A stretch of DNA of 64,000 nt from Cordylochernes scorpioides (taxonomy: Eukaryota > Arthropoda > Arachnida > Pseudoscorpiones > Chernetidae). The stretch lies in contig CP092868.1 in NCBI GenBank assembly GCA_030710605.1, forward strand, positions 28,220,011 through 28,284,010, read 5' to 3'. Made by a program: the position numbers and the translations under genes. Shown here piece after piece: positions 33,053 to 44,054 of the stretch (the stretch's first letter is position 1; each line of letters starts with the position of its first letter). The notes under the pieces were generated by a model. The model was not told the origin of the DNA, did no database searches, and saw only the letters and a list, made by a program, of their open reading frames with translations.

Positions 33053-33600
33053 GTTGTTGTTGTTGTCGTGTCCAAAGAAGAGTCTTAGATGTCTCCATGC
33101 ATCTCCATCACAGCAGCAGAAATATCCACTATCTTGCTCTTCATTGGAAAATGGATGCCGTTGCCACGTTAGTCACCTTGGAAACGAACCAGAATTTGGT
33201 CGAATATCCCAAGGGTCCAGGGGGGACCGCAGGGAGGTGTGGTCGGACTTCTCCCCCCTAAACCCTAACTAACCTATAAATATCCTAAATAGCGACCAAC
33301 GCCTTCAATCTAACCAGTGGTAACTACATTTGATCCACAGAGAATTTCAATTATCTTTTCGAAATTGTCATAAATCCTGATAAACCTCCTTTTTTTATCG
33401 TGATTATATATAGCCACGTGGAAAATTAGGGAAGAAAAACTTCAGGAGGAGACAACAATTTATTTCAGGGAAGAACAAACTATGAATGGTCAACAAAAGA
33501 TAAGCCACGAGGGAAATTTACAGAGTAGCAAGATATAAACATAAAAATGACCACTCTGTTAATAGAAATAATAAAATTAATAAATACTTTGTTACAATAT
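33053..33600. other. Mixed sequence, no gene recognised
   Basis: A GTTGTTGTTGTTG run at about 33052 is followed by a GC-richer stretch to 33260 with two overlapping ORFs of 72-77 codons. No similarity is recognised. The rest is AT-rich. Confidence 0.35.
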
Positions 33601-33609
33601 TATTCTATG

Positions 33610-33740
33610 ATGAATTAGCGCATCATCTGTTATCAAAATTAAAAACTATTATTAATTTTTCCATTGCAGTAAGAACAGTAGAAATTATTTATTTTTAAAA
33701 AGAATCATACGCGTCTATAATAGTTTTGATTTTGATATAT
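33610..33740 (+). mobile_element. Family B single arm
   Basis: GCGCATCATCTGTTATCAAA precedes TTCCATTGCAGTAAGAACAG and CATACGCGTCTATAATAGTT. Confidence 0.6.
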
Positions 33741-33774
33741 TAATCAAATAACTTTAGTTATTGAGGTACATTAT

Positions 33775-33985
33775 ACCTCATTGAAAAAGGGGCCAACAGC
33801 CCGAAACGCGTACATGGTTTCTTGATTTATCAGAAAAGGATTTTACCAAATTTTGCCAATATTTTGGAATAATTATAATCAATATTATTCCGAAATATGG
33901 CGCAAGTCATCATCAAATTTTAGTATCACGATCAAGATATTCCTTTTTAGAGCTAACTTCATTTAATCTTTTACATATGAATGGT
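33775..33985 (+). mobile_element. Hammerhead family 1, decayed copy
   Basis: The second half of the ribozyme is clear (GGGGCCAACAGCCCGAAACG, then CGTACATGGTT), but the CTGATGA box reads TTGAAAAA. The tail TTTCTTGATTTATCAG..ATGGCGCAAG follows. Confidence 0.55.
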
Positions 33986-34000
33986 CAAATGACCGCGTAG

Positions 34001-34239
34001 GTTTAGACCAGGCCTGGCCAACCCGCGGCCCGCCGTAAAAAAATTGCGGCTCGCCATTTAACTTTATATTTCTTTTGTAACTTTCATTTCTCGTCTGTAT
34101 ATTCAAAAACAGAAAATATATTGAAATAATTATGATATATATTTTTTTATTTTTATATAAAAATAAAAAAAAATTAGACCTTGTTTACGATTCCGTGCGG
34201 CCCGTGGCGTCATTTAGGTTGGCCAGGGCTGGTATAGAC
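34001..34239. mobile_element. hAT MITE with 8-bp target duplication
   Basis: Element 34009-34231 has inverted ends CAGGCCTGGCCAACCCGCGG and GTTGGCCAGGGCTG. It is flanked by GTTTAGAC and GTATAGAC, one mismatch. The interior is AT-rich with GCGGCCCG at both ends, typical of hAT-Charlie/Tip100 MITEs. Confidence 0.8.
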
Positions 34240-34339
34240 GATAGAGTTCGAAAGTTGCATTAAAAATAAACTATTTACACACACACACATTAAAATAATT
34301 CGATCACTTATTGATTCTTAATCAATATAAAGTACATAT

Positions 34340-35570
34340 GCAAGAAATTAACATAAGACATGGAGTAGATAACGTTACAAAGTTGCATATAAAACCATGA
34401 GATATGCAAAAATGATATTTAACTAAGCCCAAAGGAAATTATCTTAAATTATAGTTCAATGGTATCTAACAGTCGAATCTCGCCCAGTACATTTACAAAA
34501 GAATAACATCATATAGTAGGTAAAAATACAAAGTTGCATAGAAATCCAGGAGATATGTAAAAAGTAGCTAGCTTAGCGTTATGCAAATCATTCGAGTAAT
34601 AGTCCAGACCGACTTACCTCTTGTCGAGTCCCGTTCAGTATATATATAAAAAGAAGAACATAAACCATATAGTAACTACAAATACAAAGTTGCATAGAGA
34701 ACTAGGTGATATGCAAAAATGGTAGTTAGCTTTATGCTATGCAAATCTTCCGTGTAATAATAGTTCAGATCTATATCACTCGCTGTCGACTTCTGTTCGG
34801 TATATATACAAAAGTAGAACATAAAAACCTCTAGTAAATAATGATACAAAGTTGCATAAAAACCAGTAGATGTGCAAAAATGGTAGTTAATTCAAAGCTA
34901 TGCAAATCATTCAAGTAATAGTCCAGACCGACTCCCTCCCTGTCGAGTCTTATTCAGTACATATATAAAAGATCATAAGACTTACAAAAAGAAGAAAAGT
35001 TGCATAGAACACAAGGATATATGCAAAAATGTTAGTTAATTCAGCGCTCTGAAAATCATTCGAGTAATAGTCTAGACCGCGTTGCTCTGTGTCGACTTCC
35101 ATTCAGTACATAAACAAAATAAAAAAACATAGACCTATAGTAAGTAACGAAACAAAGTTGCATAGAAAACCAGGATATATGCAAAATGGTAGTTAATTCA
35201 GCGCTATGCAAATCATTCAAGTGATAGCCCAAATATACTCACTTGTTGTCGACTTCTATTCAGTACATGTGCAAAAAAGAAAAACATAAGACCTATAGTA
35301 AGTAACGAAACAAAGTTGCATAGAAAACCAGGATATATGCGAAAATGTTAGTAAATTCAGCGCTATGCAAATCATTCGAGTAATAGTCCAGACCGACTCA
35401 CTTGTTGTCGACTTATATACAGTACATGTACTAAAAAAAAAGAAAAACATAAGACCTATAGTAAGTAACAAAACAAAGTTGTATAGAAAACCAGTAGATA
35501 TGCAAAAATGGTAGTTAGTTCATCAGTAAGGTTCCAGGTAATAGTCCAGAGCTGTCTCTCCCTGTCGACT
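34340..35570 (+). repeat. ~155-bp tandem repeat, eight units
   Basis: ACAAAGTTGCATA recurs near 34377, 34531, 34686, 34849, 34997, 35155, 35315 and 35477. Units also contain AGTCCAGACCGACT, TGTCGACTTC and, in most, ATGCAAAT. Degenerate compared with the U6-like array, so older. Confidence 0.85.
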
Positions 35571-35599
35571 CCCGTCAAAAACACGATAAGACCTCAGCG

Positions 35600-35975
35600 G
35601 AAATGAAAGATTTCTGTGCTACCCAGCCGGAAACTCGAGCTGGCAATAACTCGGTGAAAAATGTCCGCCTAAGCTTATCAAAAACCCGAGATTTTTTTAT
35701 ATCCGTGGCTTAATGGTCATTATTTCAACAGTGCTGGCCTCACCCACGGGGCCATTACGTCTGCTTTGTTCCCCCTCCCCTGACTTCTGCTATGACTTGA
35801 TGAGAAGCGGAGTACTTTGTAGATTCGTACATCCCCACCAGCAACATGATTATCTCTTCTCGTTTTTTATGATGTACCCCCCCCTCCCTCTCCTTACCTT
35901 AATGTTTCTCTCTCTCTCTTTTTTATGTCAGCTCTTCCCTCTCTACTTGTAGATCGAATGTATCTACTTTAATAA
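35600..35975. other. GC-richer patch, no gene recognised
   Basis: A 79-codon ORF at 35713-35952 ends in low-complexity CT-rich sequence. No domain recognised. Confidence 0.35.
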
Positions 35976-35977
35976 CT

Positions 35978-36250
35978 CCTCTACTTACAAACTTGGAAAG
36001 AAATTTGATGAATTTGTAGATGACAATTACTTATTTCTAAAATTAGCTATATGGATTGGTAGAGGATTTGTATAAACTGTATACACCTATCCCCCGATTT
36101 ACACGGTAGATACGTTACTTACAAACTTGGAAAGAAATTTGATGGATTTGTAGATGGCAATTACTTATTTCTAAAATTAGCTATATGAATTGGTAGAGGA
36201 TTTGTATAAACTGTATACACCTATCCCCCGATTTACACGGTAGATACGTT
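35978..36250 (+). repeat. ~138-bp tandem duplication including a MITE end
   Basis: The block ACTTACAAACTTGGAAAGAA...ATACACCTATCCCCCG..GATACGTTA occurs twice with few differences. The left P2 terminal repeat is therefore present once as an orphan (36088-36115) and once as the end of the full MITE. Confidence 0.8.
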
Positions 36251-36495
36251 ACTAAGAAAAAACGTGTAAATCGGGGGATAGGTGTACACAGAAATAAAAA
36301 TAAAATGCATTGACAGGTTAAAATATGTAGTCAGCACATATAAGCTCGGGATTCCTCGTGAGATGTGTACACAGCGCATGTGTTCAATCACAGTAGCATT
36401 AAGTATAGTGCGATAAAAAAAAAACTTATTTGGAAAACCGTGTAAAAGCGAAAACGTGTAAAACAAGTACCGTGTAAATCGGGGGATAGGTGTAT
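36216..36495. mobile_element. Pogo-like MITE P2, copy 2
   Basis: Nearly identical to 7635-7920: same terminal repeats, same subterminal hairpin and same interior (GATGTGTACACAGCGCATGT). High similarity suggests fairly recent activity. Confidence 0.78.
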
Positions 36496-36559
36496 TTTCG
36501 ACAAACACGATTTCAGATAGAATCTTGCGCATTGGGAACTTTTTTCTGTAAGAAAGAAA

Positions 36560-36765
36560 TGCTTTAATGGTTTTCCAGATTCTTGTAAATTTTCACCAGT
36601 AAGTGCAAGTAACTAAAAACAAGATTCTGGTATACTTGTAAGTGCAAAAGACGAATTGCTTTCTACATACGAATATGTAGATATGTGATGTACTTGCAGT
36701 AAAATCAGTAGCTATATACCAGCCATGATTATAATGGTCTGTAACACGTGTACTGGGGATATGTA
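36560..36765 (+). mobile_element. tRNA-derived SINE family S1, body fragment e
   Basis: CCAGATTCTTGTAAATTTTC, ACCAGTAAGTGCAAGTAAC, ATGTAGATATGTGATGTACT and CATGATTATAATGGTCTGTA mark the S1 body. The head is lost. Confidence 0.55.
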
Positions 36766-36769
36766 TAAT

Positions 36770-37505
36770 GAAATATTATTGGTCGAATTAAGATATTTAC
36801 ACATATATTTGCATAGTTTTCATCAATAGAGGAGCTATGATGTTTATATGAAAGTAAGAAATAGATATTGTCATTAGGGGTAAATGTTGGATCATATTTA
36901 TAAAATTATTTTATTAAACATTTTTAGATATATATAGAAACGAGTTAATTATCTCGTATTTAAGGCGACAAAAGATTCACCTAGTTTTTATACATTTTCT
37001 AACCAGATTCAACTTGTGATGAAAACAGACGACAAAGAAAAAATAAACAAATAAATAATAGAGGGTAAGTTCCTATTTTTTACAAGCTTTCACACTCAAA
37101 GATTATTCAACTTCTTGTTTCAGTAAATGTATTTGATCTAATTTTAGAAGATAATTCTATAAAGCCTATACAAATAGAAGAGGTGATAAAAATTATATAT
37201 TGGAAGTGCTTGGCTCATCAATGGTGAAACCTCCAAGCAAGCGGTCTGGTCAATTTGATCTAACACACCGCTACAATTTTGATATCGTCTGTTTTGCTTA
37301 TATCATCTGCATTTTGATTCTTAATTTAGAAGTTTGTATTTAGATTAACTGAGAATATGATTTTTGTTAAAGAAAGGAAAACATTTATTTACTTTGAGAA
37401 TATATATTTAACTTAAAGGATAAACACAAAACACATAAGCTTTTCGAAAAATAATATTTGAAACTCTAATAGATAATTCTTAATAATATTATCAAATTTG
37501 ATGGT
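36770..37505. other. Intergenic with a short B-like remnant
   Basis: A B-like stretch at about 37200-37265 has CTTGGCTCATCAATGGTGAA. The rest is AT-rich with nothing recognised. Confidence 0.35.
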
Positions 37506-37511
37506 TATACT

Positions 37512-37985
37512 TTAAAACATGTCAGGAAGAAAATGAGCCGGAACTCCTGTGATAGAACTGAGACACTGTGTACTTTGGAACAAGAACAGAACATGCCAGG
37601 AAGAACATGAGCTGGAATTCCTGTGATATAACTGACACCTACTGTTCACTTTGGAACAAGTACAGAACGTGTCAGGAAGAACATGAGCTGGAACTCCTGT
37701 GATAGATTCTGTACTTGGAACAAGAACAGAACAAGCCAGGAAGAACATGAGCTTGAACTCCTGTGATATAACTGACACCTACTGTTTACTTTGGAACAAG
37801 TACAGAACATGTCAGGAAGAATATGAGCCGGAACTCCTGTGATATAACTGAGACACTGTGTACTTGGAACAAGTACAGAACAAGCCAGGAAGAATACGAG
37901 CCGGCACCTCTGTGATAGATTCTGTACTAGAACAAGAACAGAACATGCCAGGAAGAACATGAGCCGGAACTCCTGTGATATACAG
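37512..37985. repeat. Tandem repeat of mixed ~61- and ~76-bp units
   Basis: The anchor CAGGAAGAACATGAG recurs about seven times. Units contain GGAACTCCTGTGATA and CTTGGAACAAGAACAGAAC. A 15-bp segment is present in some units only. Minus-strand ORFs (88 and 104 codons) are repeat artefacts. Confidence 0.82.
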
Positions 37986-37989
37986 CAGG

Positions 37990-38720
37990 GGCCATCTAGC
38001 CAACGTTAATCATCCCGCTACTGTAGAGCCATGAAATATGGAACAACCCTCCCTAGATAGCAATGTTGATAACTTACAGATTTTCCGGTTTTATTCCACA
38101 AACTTCCCTGAATTACTTCACTGATACAAATGTAAACAATCTTTTGCATGATTTTGGCATTCATTTCCCAACTTTCTTATTTCACTTTGCTGAGATAAAC
38201 TAGATGAAATGGAACATTTTATCAATCTTGTTTAGCATAAGAATCTTTAAAGAAAAAAATGTTGATAAATATTTAAAATTTATGCATTTTACACACATGT
38301 AAACAATCATAACGCAAAAAATGCTAATAATTTATGAATAAAATAAACCTGGCTATTCGAAATTGACATTTAAAAATACATTATTGGAATATTTTGTCAT
38401 TTTTGTAACTAAGTGAGATATCTAGATATTCTCGTAAATTTCATTTTTTTTATTGGGGAAATCTGTTCAGTGCCGAATTCTATCCATTCTTCAATGTTTT
38501 TAAATGATTTCTTCAAAGATGTATTTATTTATATCAATTTAAAGCGCTATCTCCCCCTAGGAACACTTACGCTGTTATACATGTATGTCTTTGCATTTGT
38601 CTATACATATATATACAATAATTTTAGACCGTAAAAATAGTCATATGATATTAACAAGGAGAAAGAGAGAAAATAAATAAACATTTCCCTCAAATATTTA
38701 CATCAAAATTGTTCAAGAAC
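37990..38720. other. Intergenic, no gene recognised
   Basis: AT-rich DNA; an unrecognised 73-codon ORF at 38413-38634. Confidence 0.35.
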
Positions 38721-38726
38721 TTGTTG

Positions 38727-39012
38727 GATGGAAGGATGATCTGAACCGTTGGTTTTCGACTGCTATGATCCGGGTTCAATTCCCGTATTGGGCACTTTTT
38801 TTTATATAAAATAAATCCTCCAATGGTCCCCTATTCTTACAAAAGTCCAACCCCACCAGCGAGTTAAAGTAACCAAATGGGGCATTGGTAAATTTGTAAG
38901 TGCAAAGTCGAACTGATTTTCACATGTGTAAACATGTGGTGAACTTAGAGTAAGAGCATTCGTCAACTTTTACCTACCATGATTATCATGGCCTGTACCA
39001 CGTATACTAGGG
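38727..39012 (+). mobile_element. tRNA-derived SINE family S1, copy f (head plus body)
   Basis: Head: GGATGATCTGAACCGTTGG, then B box GGGTTCAATTCCC. Body: AAAAGTCCAACCCCACCAGC, CACATGTGTAAACATGTGG and CATGATTATCATGGCCTGTA. It ends near TAGGGATAAG and is followed at once by a family 2 element. Confidence 0.75.
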
Positions 39013-39039
39013 ATAAGAAAAAAAAGAGCAGTACAAAGT

Positions 39040-39255
39040 TTATTTTCGTAAATATAGAGGCTGTCTGGCTTTAGATGTTGTACAAAATTTGGAATATCGC
39101 GTGAGAACGCCCTTAGAGCCTTAGGATAATTTTTAACGCCTTGCCAAAAGTTTTTATTTTTGTTTGCTCCTGACGAGGACAAAAGCTTTTTGTCGAAACG
39201 TCGAGGTAATAAAAAAGATTTACTGACCGAAGGACGTATCTTTATTTTCAAGAAA
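39040..39255 (+). mobile_element. Hammerhead-like family 2 element (PLE-type end)
   Basis: Starts AAATATAGAGGCTGTCTGGC, includes TCGCGTGAGAACGCCCTTAG and AACGCCTTGCCAAAAG, then the ribozyme-like motif (39167-39205), and ends ATTTACTGACCGAAGGACG. This layout resembles the terminal repeats of Penelope-like elements, which are known to carry hammerheads. Confidence 0.65.
39167..39205 (+). ncRNA. Hammerhead-like motif, family 2
   Basis: CTC (39167-39169) pairs with GAG (39203-39205). The box CTGACGA (39170-39176) fits CUGANGA and GAAA is at 39195-39198. Stem II GACAAAA/TTTTGTC is long but leaves one extra G after the box. Stem III would be the self-complementary ACGT, with C as the cleavage base. 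The extra nucleotide and very short stems make activity uncertain. Confidence 0.5.
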
Positions 39256-39259
39256 GTGT

Positions 39260-39720
39260 ATTTTATCGGTAAAAGAAAAAACATGCTTGCTGAATAGTTC
39301 TTTTTCTTTTATATAGATGGCGCGATTTTGCCTTATAATTAAGTATGTTTAGACCAACTTCCTGTACCACTGGATATGTAGGAAGGGTAGGCGTTACTAA
39401 CAGCAGGTACTGGATATCTACGAAGGACACCCAACCTGTAATTTGAACCATCTCACGTGTCAAACCTCCTCCCACATCAGTTGAATTCTTTCTATCTTTT
39501 TTAAAGCATTTTTTATAACATCCTCTTGGTCTCTAGTTATTACTCTTTGGAAACTACTGGGATCATTCTCTTCCAAGATTTCTATCTCAAATGTTGAAAT
39601 GTCTGTGAAAATGATATCTCTGAGAAATCAAATATTTATCTTTTGATTAACTTTAGTTTATATTTCTCAAAATATATTTCTTGATATTATAAGTCAAAAC
39701 TTAGCGCAAAATTTATCACA
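39260..39720. other. Intergenic, no gene recognised
   Basis: A 70-codon minus ORF at 39263-39475 has no recognised similarity. Confidence 0.35.
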
Positions 39721-39734
39721 CTCATGAACAAAAC

Positions 39735-40615
39735 TTAAGGAAGTTATACCTTTTTAACATGTATATCGGGATTCAGACAATAACTCTGAAAGATATTACA
39801 GTGACCTTTATTGAAGACACCCAAGATAACCAAATGTGAACAAAACATAAGGAAGTTGTACCATTTTAACATGTATATCAGGATTCAGACAATAACTCTG
39901 AAAGATATTACAGTGACCTTTATTGAAGACACCCAAGATAACCAAGTGTGAACAAAACTTAAGGAAGTTGTACCTTTTTAACATGTACAGTATATCGGGA
40001 TTCAGACAATAACTCTGAAAGATATTACAGTGACCTTTATTGAAGACACCCAAGATAACCAAATGTGAACAAAACATAAGGAAGTTGTACCATTTTAACA
40101 TGTATATCAGGATTCAGACAATAACTCTGAAAGATATTACAGTGACCTTTATTGAAGACACCCAAGATAACCAAGTGTGAACAAAACTTAAGGAAGTTGT
40201 ACCTTTTTAACATGTATATCGGGATTCAGACAATAACTCTGAAAGATATTACAGTGACCTTTATTGAAGACACCCAAGATAACCAAGTGTGAACAAAACT
40301 TAAGGAAGTTGTACCTTTTAGCATGTATATCGGGATTCATACAATAACTCTGAAAGATATTACAGTGACCTTTATTGAAGACACACGAGATAACCAAGTG
40401 AGAACAATACTTAAGGAAGTTGTACCTTTTAGCATGTATATCGGAATTCAGACAATAACTCTGAAAGATATTACAGTGACCTTTATTGAAGACACACCAG
40501 ATAACCAAGTGTGAACAAAACTTAAGGAAGTTATAACTTTTTAACATGTATATCGGGATTCAGACAATAACTCTGTTAGATATTAATTGCACAGTGAACT
40601 TTATTGATGACACAC
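39735..40615. repeat. ~112-115-bp tandem repeat, eight units
   Basis: The anchor ACAATAACTCTGAAAGATAT recurs near 39777, 39889, 40004, 40118, 40230, 40341, 40453 and 40564. Units contain GTGAACAAAACTTAAGGAAG, a phrase also seen outside arrays at 6554 and 8254. ORFs on both strands are artefacts. Confidence 0.88.
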
Positions 40616-40649
40616 GAGATAAAAAAAGTGTGAAAAAATTGCCTCTGTC

Positions 40650-41085
40650 TCCTTCAAAAAAAAAAAACTGCCGACACCTAAAGATTTTCCATTTCTTTGA
40701 GAATTTTGTCCACGAATATACTTCTTTTAAAAGATATTTTCAAGTGAGAGGTCACCCCAATCATGCATGAATACCGTTCTTCCACAAATATCATTATATG
40801 CAATTATCACACACTATAGTTTCGTGAATTTCAACGATTCCCTCTAAAATGTTTATTCTATACAGCTTATACACACTTCAATATGTATATCAATATCTTC
40901 CTTCTTGTTGATTGAACTGGAGAACTTGATTGGATATGGGTGATCATTGATAAACCAAACCTCTTCAATAAGATAAGGAATGGGCATATATTTATTTATT
41001 GAGGATGTAATCATTATATATATTTCCTATTTTTAATCATATATGACTATTTCTATAATTAGTTATCTGAGGATGAATGATATTT
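40650..41085. other. Intergenic, no gene recognised
   Basis: AT-rich, nothing recognised. Confidence 0.35.
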
Positions 41086-41089
41086 GAAA

Positions 41090-41209
41090 AGAAAATAAGA
41101 CCTAATCCAAATAATTTTTTATTTTTTATTCTTTAGTCTGATGATGGTGACAATGTTGTTACCGAAACGTCACACACTAATAAATTATTTGGATTAGGTC
41201 TTATTTTCT
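41090..41209 (+). mobile_element. Short inverted-repeat element with hammerhead-like core (family 3)
   Basis: Arms AAGAAAATAAGACCTAATCC.. and ..GGATTAGGTCTTATTTTCTT are perfect over about 28 bases. Between them lies the ribozyme-like motif (41133-41180). The whole unit is only about 120 bp. Confidence 0.7.
41133..41180 (+). ncRNA. Hammerhead-like motif, family 3
   Basis: Box CTGATGA (41138-41144) and GAAA (41164-41167) are intact. Stem II GGTGAC/GTTACC has 6 pairs including one G-U, after one extra T. Stem III is ACGT with C next. Stem I could be TTAGT/ACTAA with a 4-nt offset. Confidence 0.5.
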
Positions 41210-41404
41210 TTTATTATAATCTATAATCCAAATTGTGCTTTATCATTTTTCATATTTGGAAAGGTTTGGTTGTAAGGTAACTTTCGTTAATTCGACAATT
41301 TAGTATACCAGATTTATATCATTACTGTATTGTTATTTGATTGGCACATTTCTGATTATAGATTATAAACACAAAGTAATGAGACCAAATCTAAATAAAT
41401 AGTA

Positions 41405-41445
41405 TATTAGGTTTCGGTTACAGAATTGTTACTATCTTCAGACAA
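41405..41445 (-). ncRNA. Decayed hammerhead-like motif, family 3
   Basis: Minus strand: CTGAAGA box (41435-41441), AGTAAC..GTAACC arm, GAAA (41412-41415), then CCTAATA. It is inverted relative to the copy 260 bp to the left. The stem III palindrome is lost. Confidence 0.4.
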
Positions 41446-41459
41446 AATAATCTTTTATA

Positions 41460-41905
41460 TTCAGTACATATTTTGTTCGAAGATGGTAACAACGCGCTCT
41501 GTTATCGAAATATTACTATTTATTTATTGGGGTTTGGTCGTATTACCTTATGTTTATTGTTCTTTCTACTTATGTACTCCGATTTGGAAGATTTTTATTT
41601 ACCTCGTAATTCCTTTTTGTTTAAATGAAAAAACTGATGAAACGTTCAAATATAAAGAAGCTTTTCTTCCCGACTTTTATTTATTATTTTTTTAAGAGAA
41701 TAGAAAGATTGCCGTTGTTTTAAGGTTTCGATTCTGTTTGAAACAATGTTTTAGAGGTCCATATTCCATAATATAATCGAAGAATAATATGAATAAGGAA
41801 AAATAAAAAACATCTGTGAATTAATTAAGTGAAAATAAATTCTAATTATATAACTAAACATTGAAAGATAGCAATATCCATCTATTAGAATGGATCTAAA
41901 CTGTA
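41460..41905. other. Intergenic, no gene recognised
   Basis: An 89-codon plus-strand ORF (41426-41695) with hydrophobic stretches has no recognised family; AT-rich composition makes hydrophobic ORFs common. Confidence 0.3.
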
Positions 41906-41906
41906 T

Positions 41907-42135
41907 TGTAGTGTATTTGCATATTGAATTATGGATATACAAATATCCTATTTTGCATAATGGTTTTAATATAAATTTTGTATATAAATAGCGACAGTTT
42001 TTAGCTACCAGCAGTCAGTCAATTTATGTCAATAAACGAGATTACTGGAGTCCGTTTGCCTCAGTTAAGCGACACCTCACTCTTGGCTACCTCCCAACCT
42101 TCTAGGATAAAACAAATCTGGCGACAAGGATGGGA
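41907..42135 (+). mobile_element. Probable LTR with primer-binding site (gypsy-type)
   Basis: A TGTA...ACA unit of about 208 bp (41907-42114) contains TATATAAATA (41981-41990), an initiator-like CAGTCAGTC and AATAAA (42031-42036). Just after it, TGGCGACAAGGATGGGA (42119-42135) resembles the tRNA primer-binding site that follows 5' LTRs of Ty3/gypsy elements. No gag or pol could be read downstream and no second LTR is present, so the copy is truncated. Confidence 0.5.
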
Positions 42136-42397
42136 TAAAACATGTATAAAAACGAACAAACTGCTCTTCACCTTATCTACGACTCTCTGGATTTTGCAGA
42201 AGTGAGACATCGTTTGTTCCCTGATCTAAATCCTTTAACTCTCTCACATCAGCCACTTTGTCTATATAATTTTTATGAACTCTGTAGAATAATAAATTTA
42301 TAAATAATCAATTCTAATTTCTATGTTTGTTGCTTTTTTTCCTCTGTATTAGACGCAAATATTTCAATATCGACCTGATGAATACATAAAATTTAAA

Positions 42398-42612
42398 AAA
42401 CTATAGAACAACATTTGAAAATTATCCCGCATGTGTTTCTTTTGAACGAAAAAAAATCGAAATTTATTTTAAGGAGAAATAACGACTATTTCCAACTTTC
42501 ATCCCTAAGGATAGAAATAATCGTTATTTCTCCTTAAAAATAATTTCGTTTTTTCGTTCAAAATAAACACATGCGGGATAATTTTCAAATGTCGTTCTAC
42601 AATCAAGGCCGA
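42398..42612. repeat. Inverted pair of S2 SINE tails
   Basis: AACATTTGAAAATTATCCCG and its inverse (CGGGATAATTTTCAAATGTC) face each other. Between them GAGAAATAACGA and CGTTATTTCTCC pair. These are tails of the S2 SINE without the tRNA head, forming a ~95-bp-arm palindrome. Confidence 0.7.
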
Positions 42613-42889
42613 ATTATATTTTATTATAAAAAAACTATATAAAACTATGATGTTTTAGAAAAGAAAACTTAATATTCGAGCACAAATATATATTTCTAAT
42701 TAAAAGAGAAGCATCAATAAAGAAACTGTTGTCCAGCAGAGTTATCGACAGGGATGTTATCAGGGGTTGATGGATTGGTGGTCAACTGGTCAAATATCTC
42801 AAGAAACAATAGCTGTGTTATCACAGAACGGATGCCTGTTCCTCTTCTTGATCACTCATACCTGCATCTCCCCCTATCTACCTCCTAGA

Positions 42890-43690
42890 TTGACATTAAT
42901 ACCTTCTAATAGGATAGAATAGGATAGGATAGACAATTCATACCTTCTAATAGGAAAGATAGAATAGGATAGACATTCATACCTTCTAATAGGAAAGATA
43001 GGATAGGATAGACATTCATATCTTCTAATAGGAAAGATAGGATAGGATAGACATTCATACCTTCTAATAGGAAAGATAGGATAGGATAGACATTCATACC
43101 TTCTAATAGGAAAGATAGGATAGAATAGACATTCATACCTTCTAATAGGAAAGATAGGATAGGATAGACATTCATACCTTCTAATAGGAAAGATAGGATA
43201 GGATAGACATTCATACCTTCTAATAGGATAGAATAGGATAGGATAGACAATTCATACCTTCTAATAGGAAAGATAGAATAGGATAGACATTCATACCTTC
43301 TAATAGGAAAGATAGGATAGAATAGACATTCATACCTTCTAATAGGAAAGATAGAATAGGATAGACATTCATACCTTCTAATAGGAAAGATAGGATAGAC
43401 ATTCATACCTTCTAATAGGATAGAATAGGATAGGATAGACAATTCATACCTTCTAATAGGAAAGATAGAATAGGATAGACATTCATACCTTCTAATAGGA
43501 AAGATAGGATAGAATAGACATTCATACCTTCTAATAGGAAAGATAGGATAGGATAGACATTCATACCTTCTAATAGGAAAGATAGGATAGGATAGACATT
43601 CATACCTTCTAATAGGAAAGATAGGATAGGATAGACATTCATACCTTCTAATAGGAAAGATAGGATAGGATTGACATTCATACCTTCTAA
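42890..43690. repeat. ~36-38-bp tandem repeat, about 20 copies
   Basis: The unit is ACATTCATACCTTCTAATAG plus GAAAGATAGGATAGGAT, with GATAG length variation. A block of about 225 bp starting AATAGGATAGAATAGG recurs within the array, a higher-order pattern. Minus-strand ORFs (178 and 118 codons) are artefacts. Confidence 0.9.
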
Positions 43691-43960
43691 ATACGAAGGG
43701 CGTCCCATAAGTCCGTGGCCCGATATATAAAGAAAATGACTAATAAAATGATTATGATTTTTCAACATAATTCCCTTTAAGGTCTATACACTTTTTCCAG
43801 CGATGTTCTAATGCTTTTATGCCCTTCAAAAAGAACGATGTTTCAAGTGACTCAAAAAATGAGGTTACAGCATCAATGACCTCTTCATCTGACCTAAAAT
43901 GAATGCCAGAAAGTGATTTCTTTTTCAAATGAATCTCCATTCCTAGCAGAACCTATAAAA
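43690..43960 (-). pseudogene. mariner transposase 3' end, copy 1
   Basis: Minus-strand ORF 43940-43752 reads SDEEVIDAVTSFFESL and GIKALEHRWKKCIDLKG, then NYVEK, the classic C-terminal tail of mariner transposases. The plus-strand GGGCGTCCCATAAGTCCG just outside looks like the mariner terminal repeat. Only about 60 residues survive, so it is a remnant. Confidence 0.85.
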
Positions 43961-44054
43961 AATACCATAATTCTAGTTTGGATTCTGATTCATTTTAGTT
44001 TTAGACTCAATAACATGTTTTTGTTTTCAAATTTTATTGTAATCACGTTTTGAC

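Noticed and set aside
38413..41695. Hydrophobic ORFs of 73 and 89 codons (38413-38634, 41426-41695)
   Set aside because: AT-rich DNA readily encodes F, I, L and Y; no start context, neighbour or domain supports them.
42906..43768. 178- and 118-codon minus-strand ORFs
   Set aside because: Translations of the 36-38-bp minisatellite; only the last part near 43752 touches the real mariner remnant, in another ORF.
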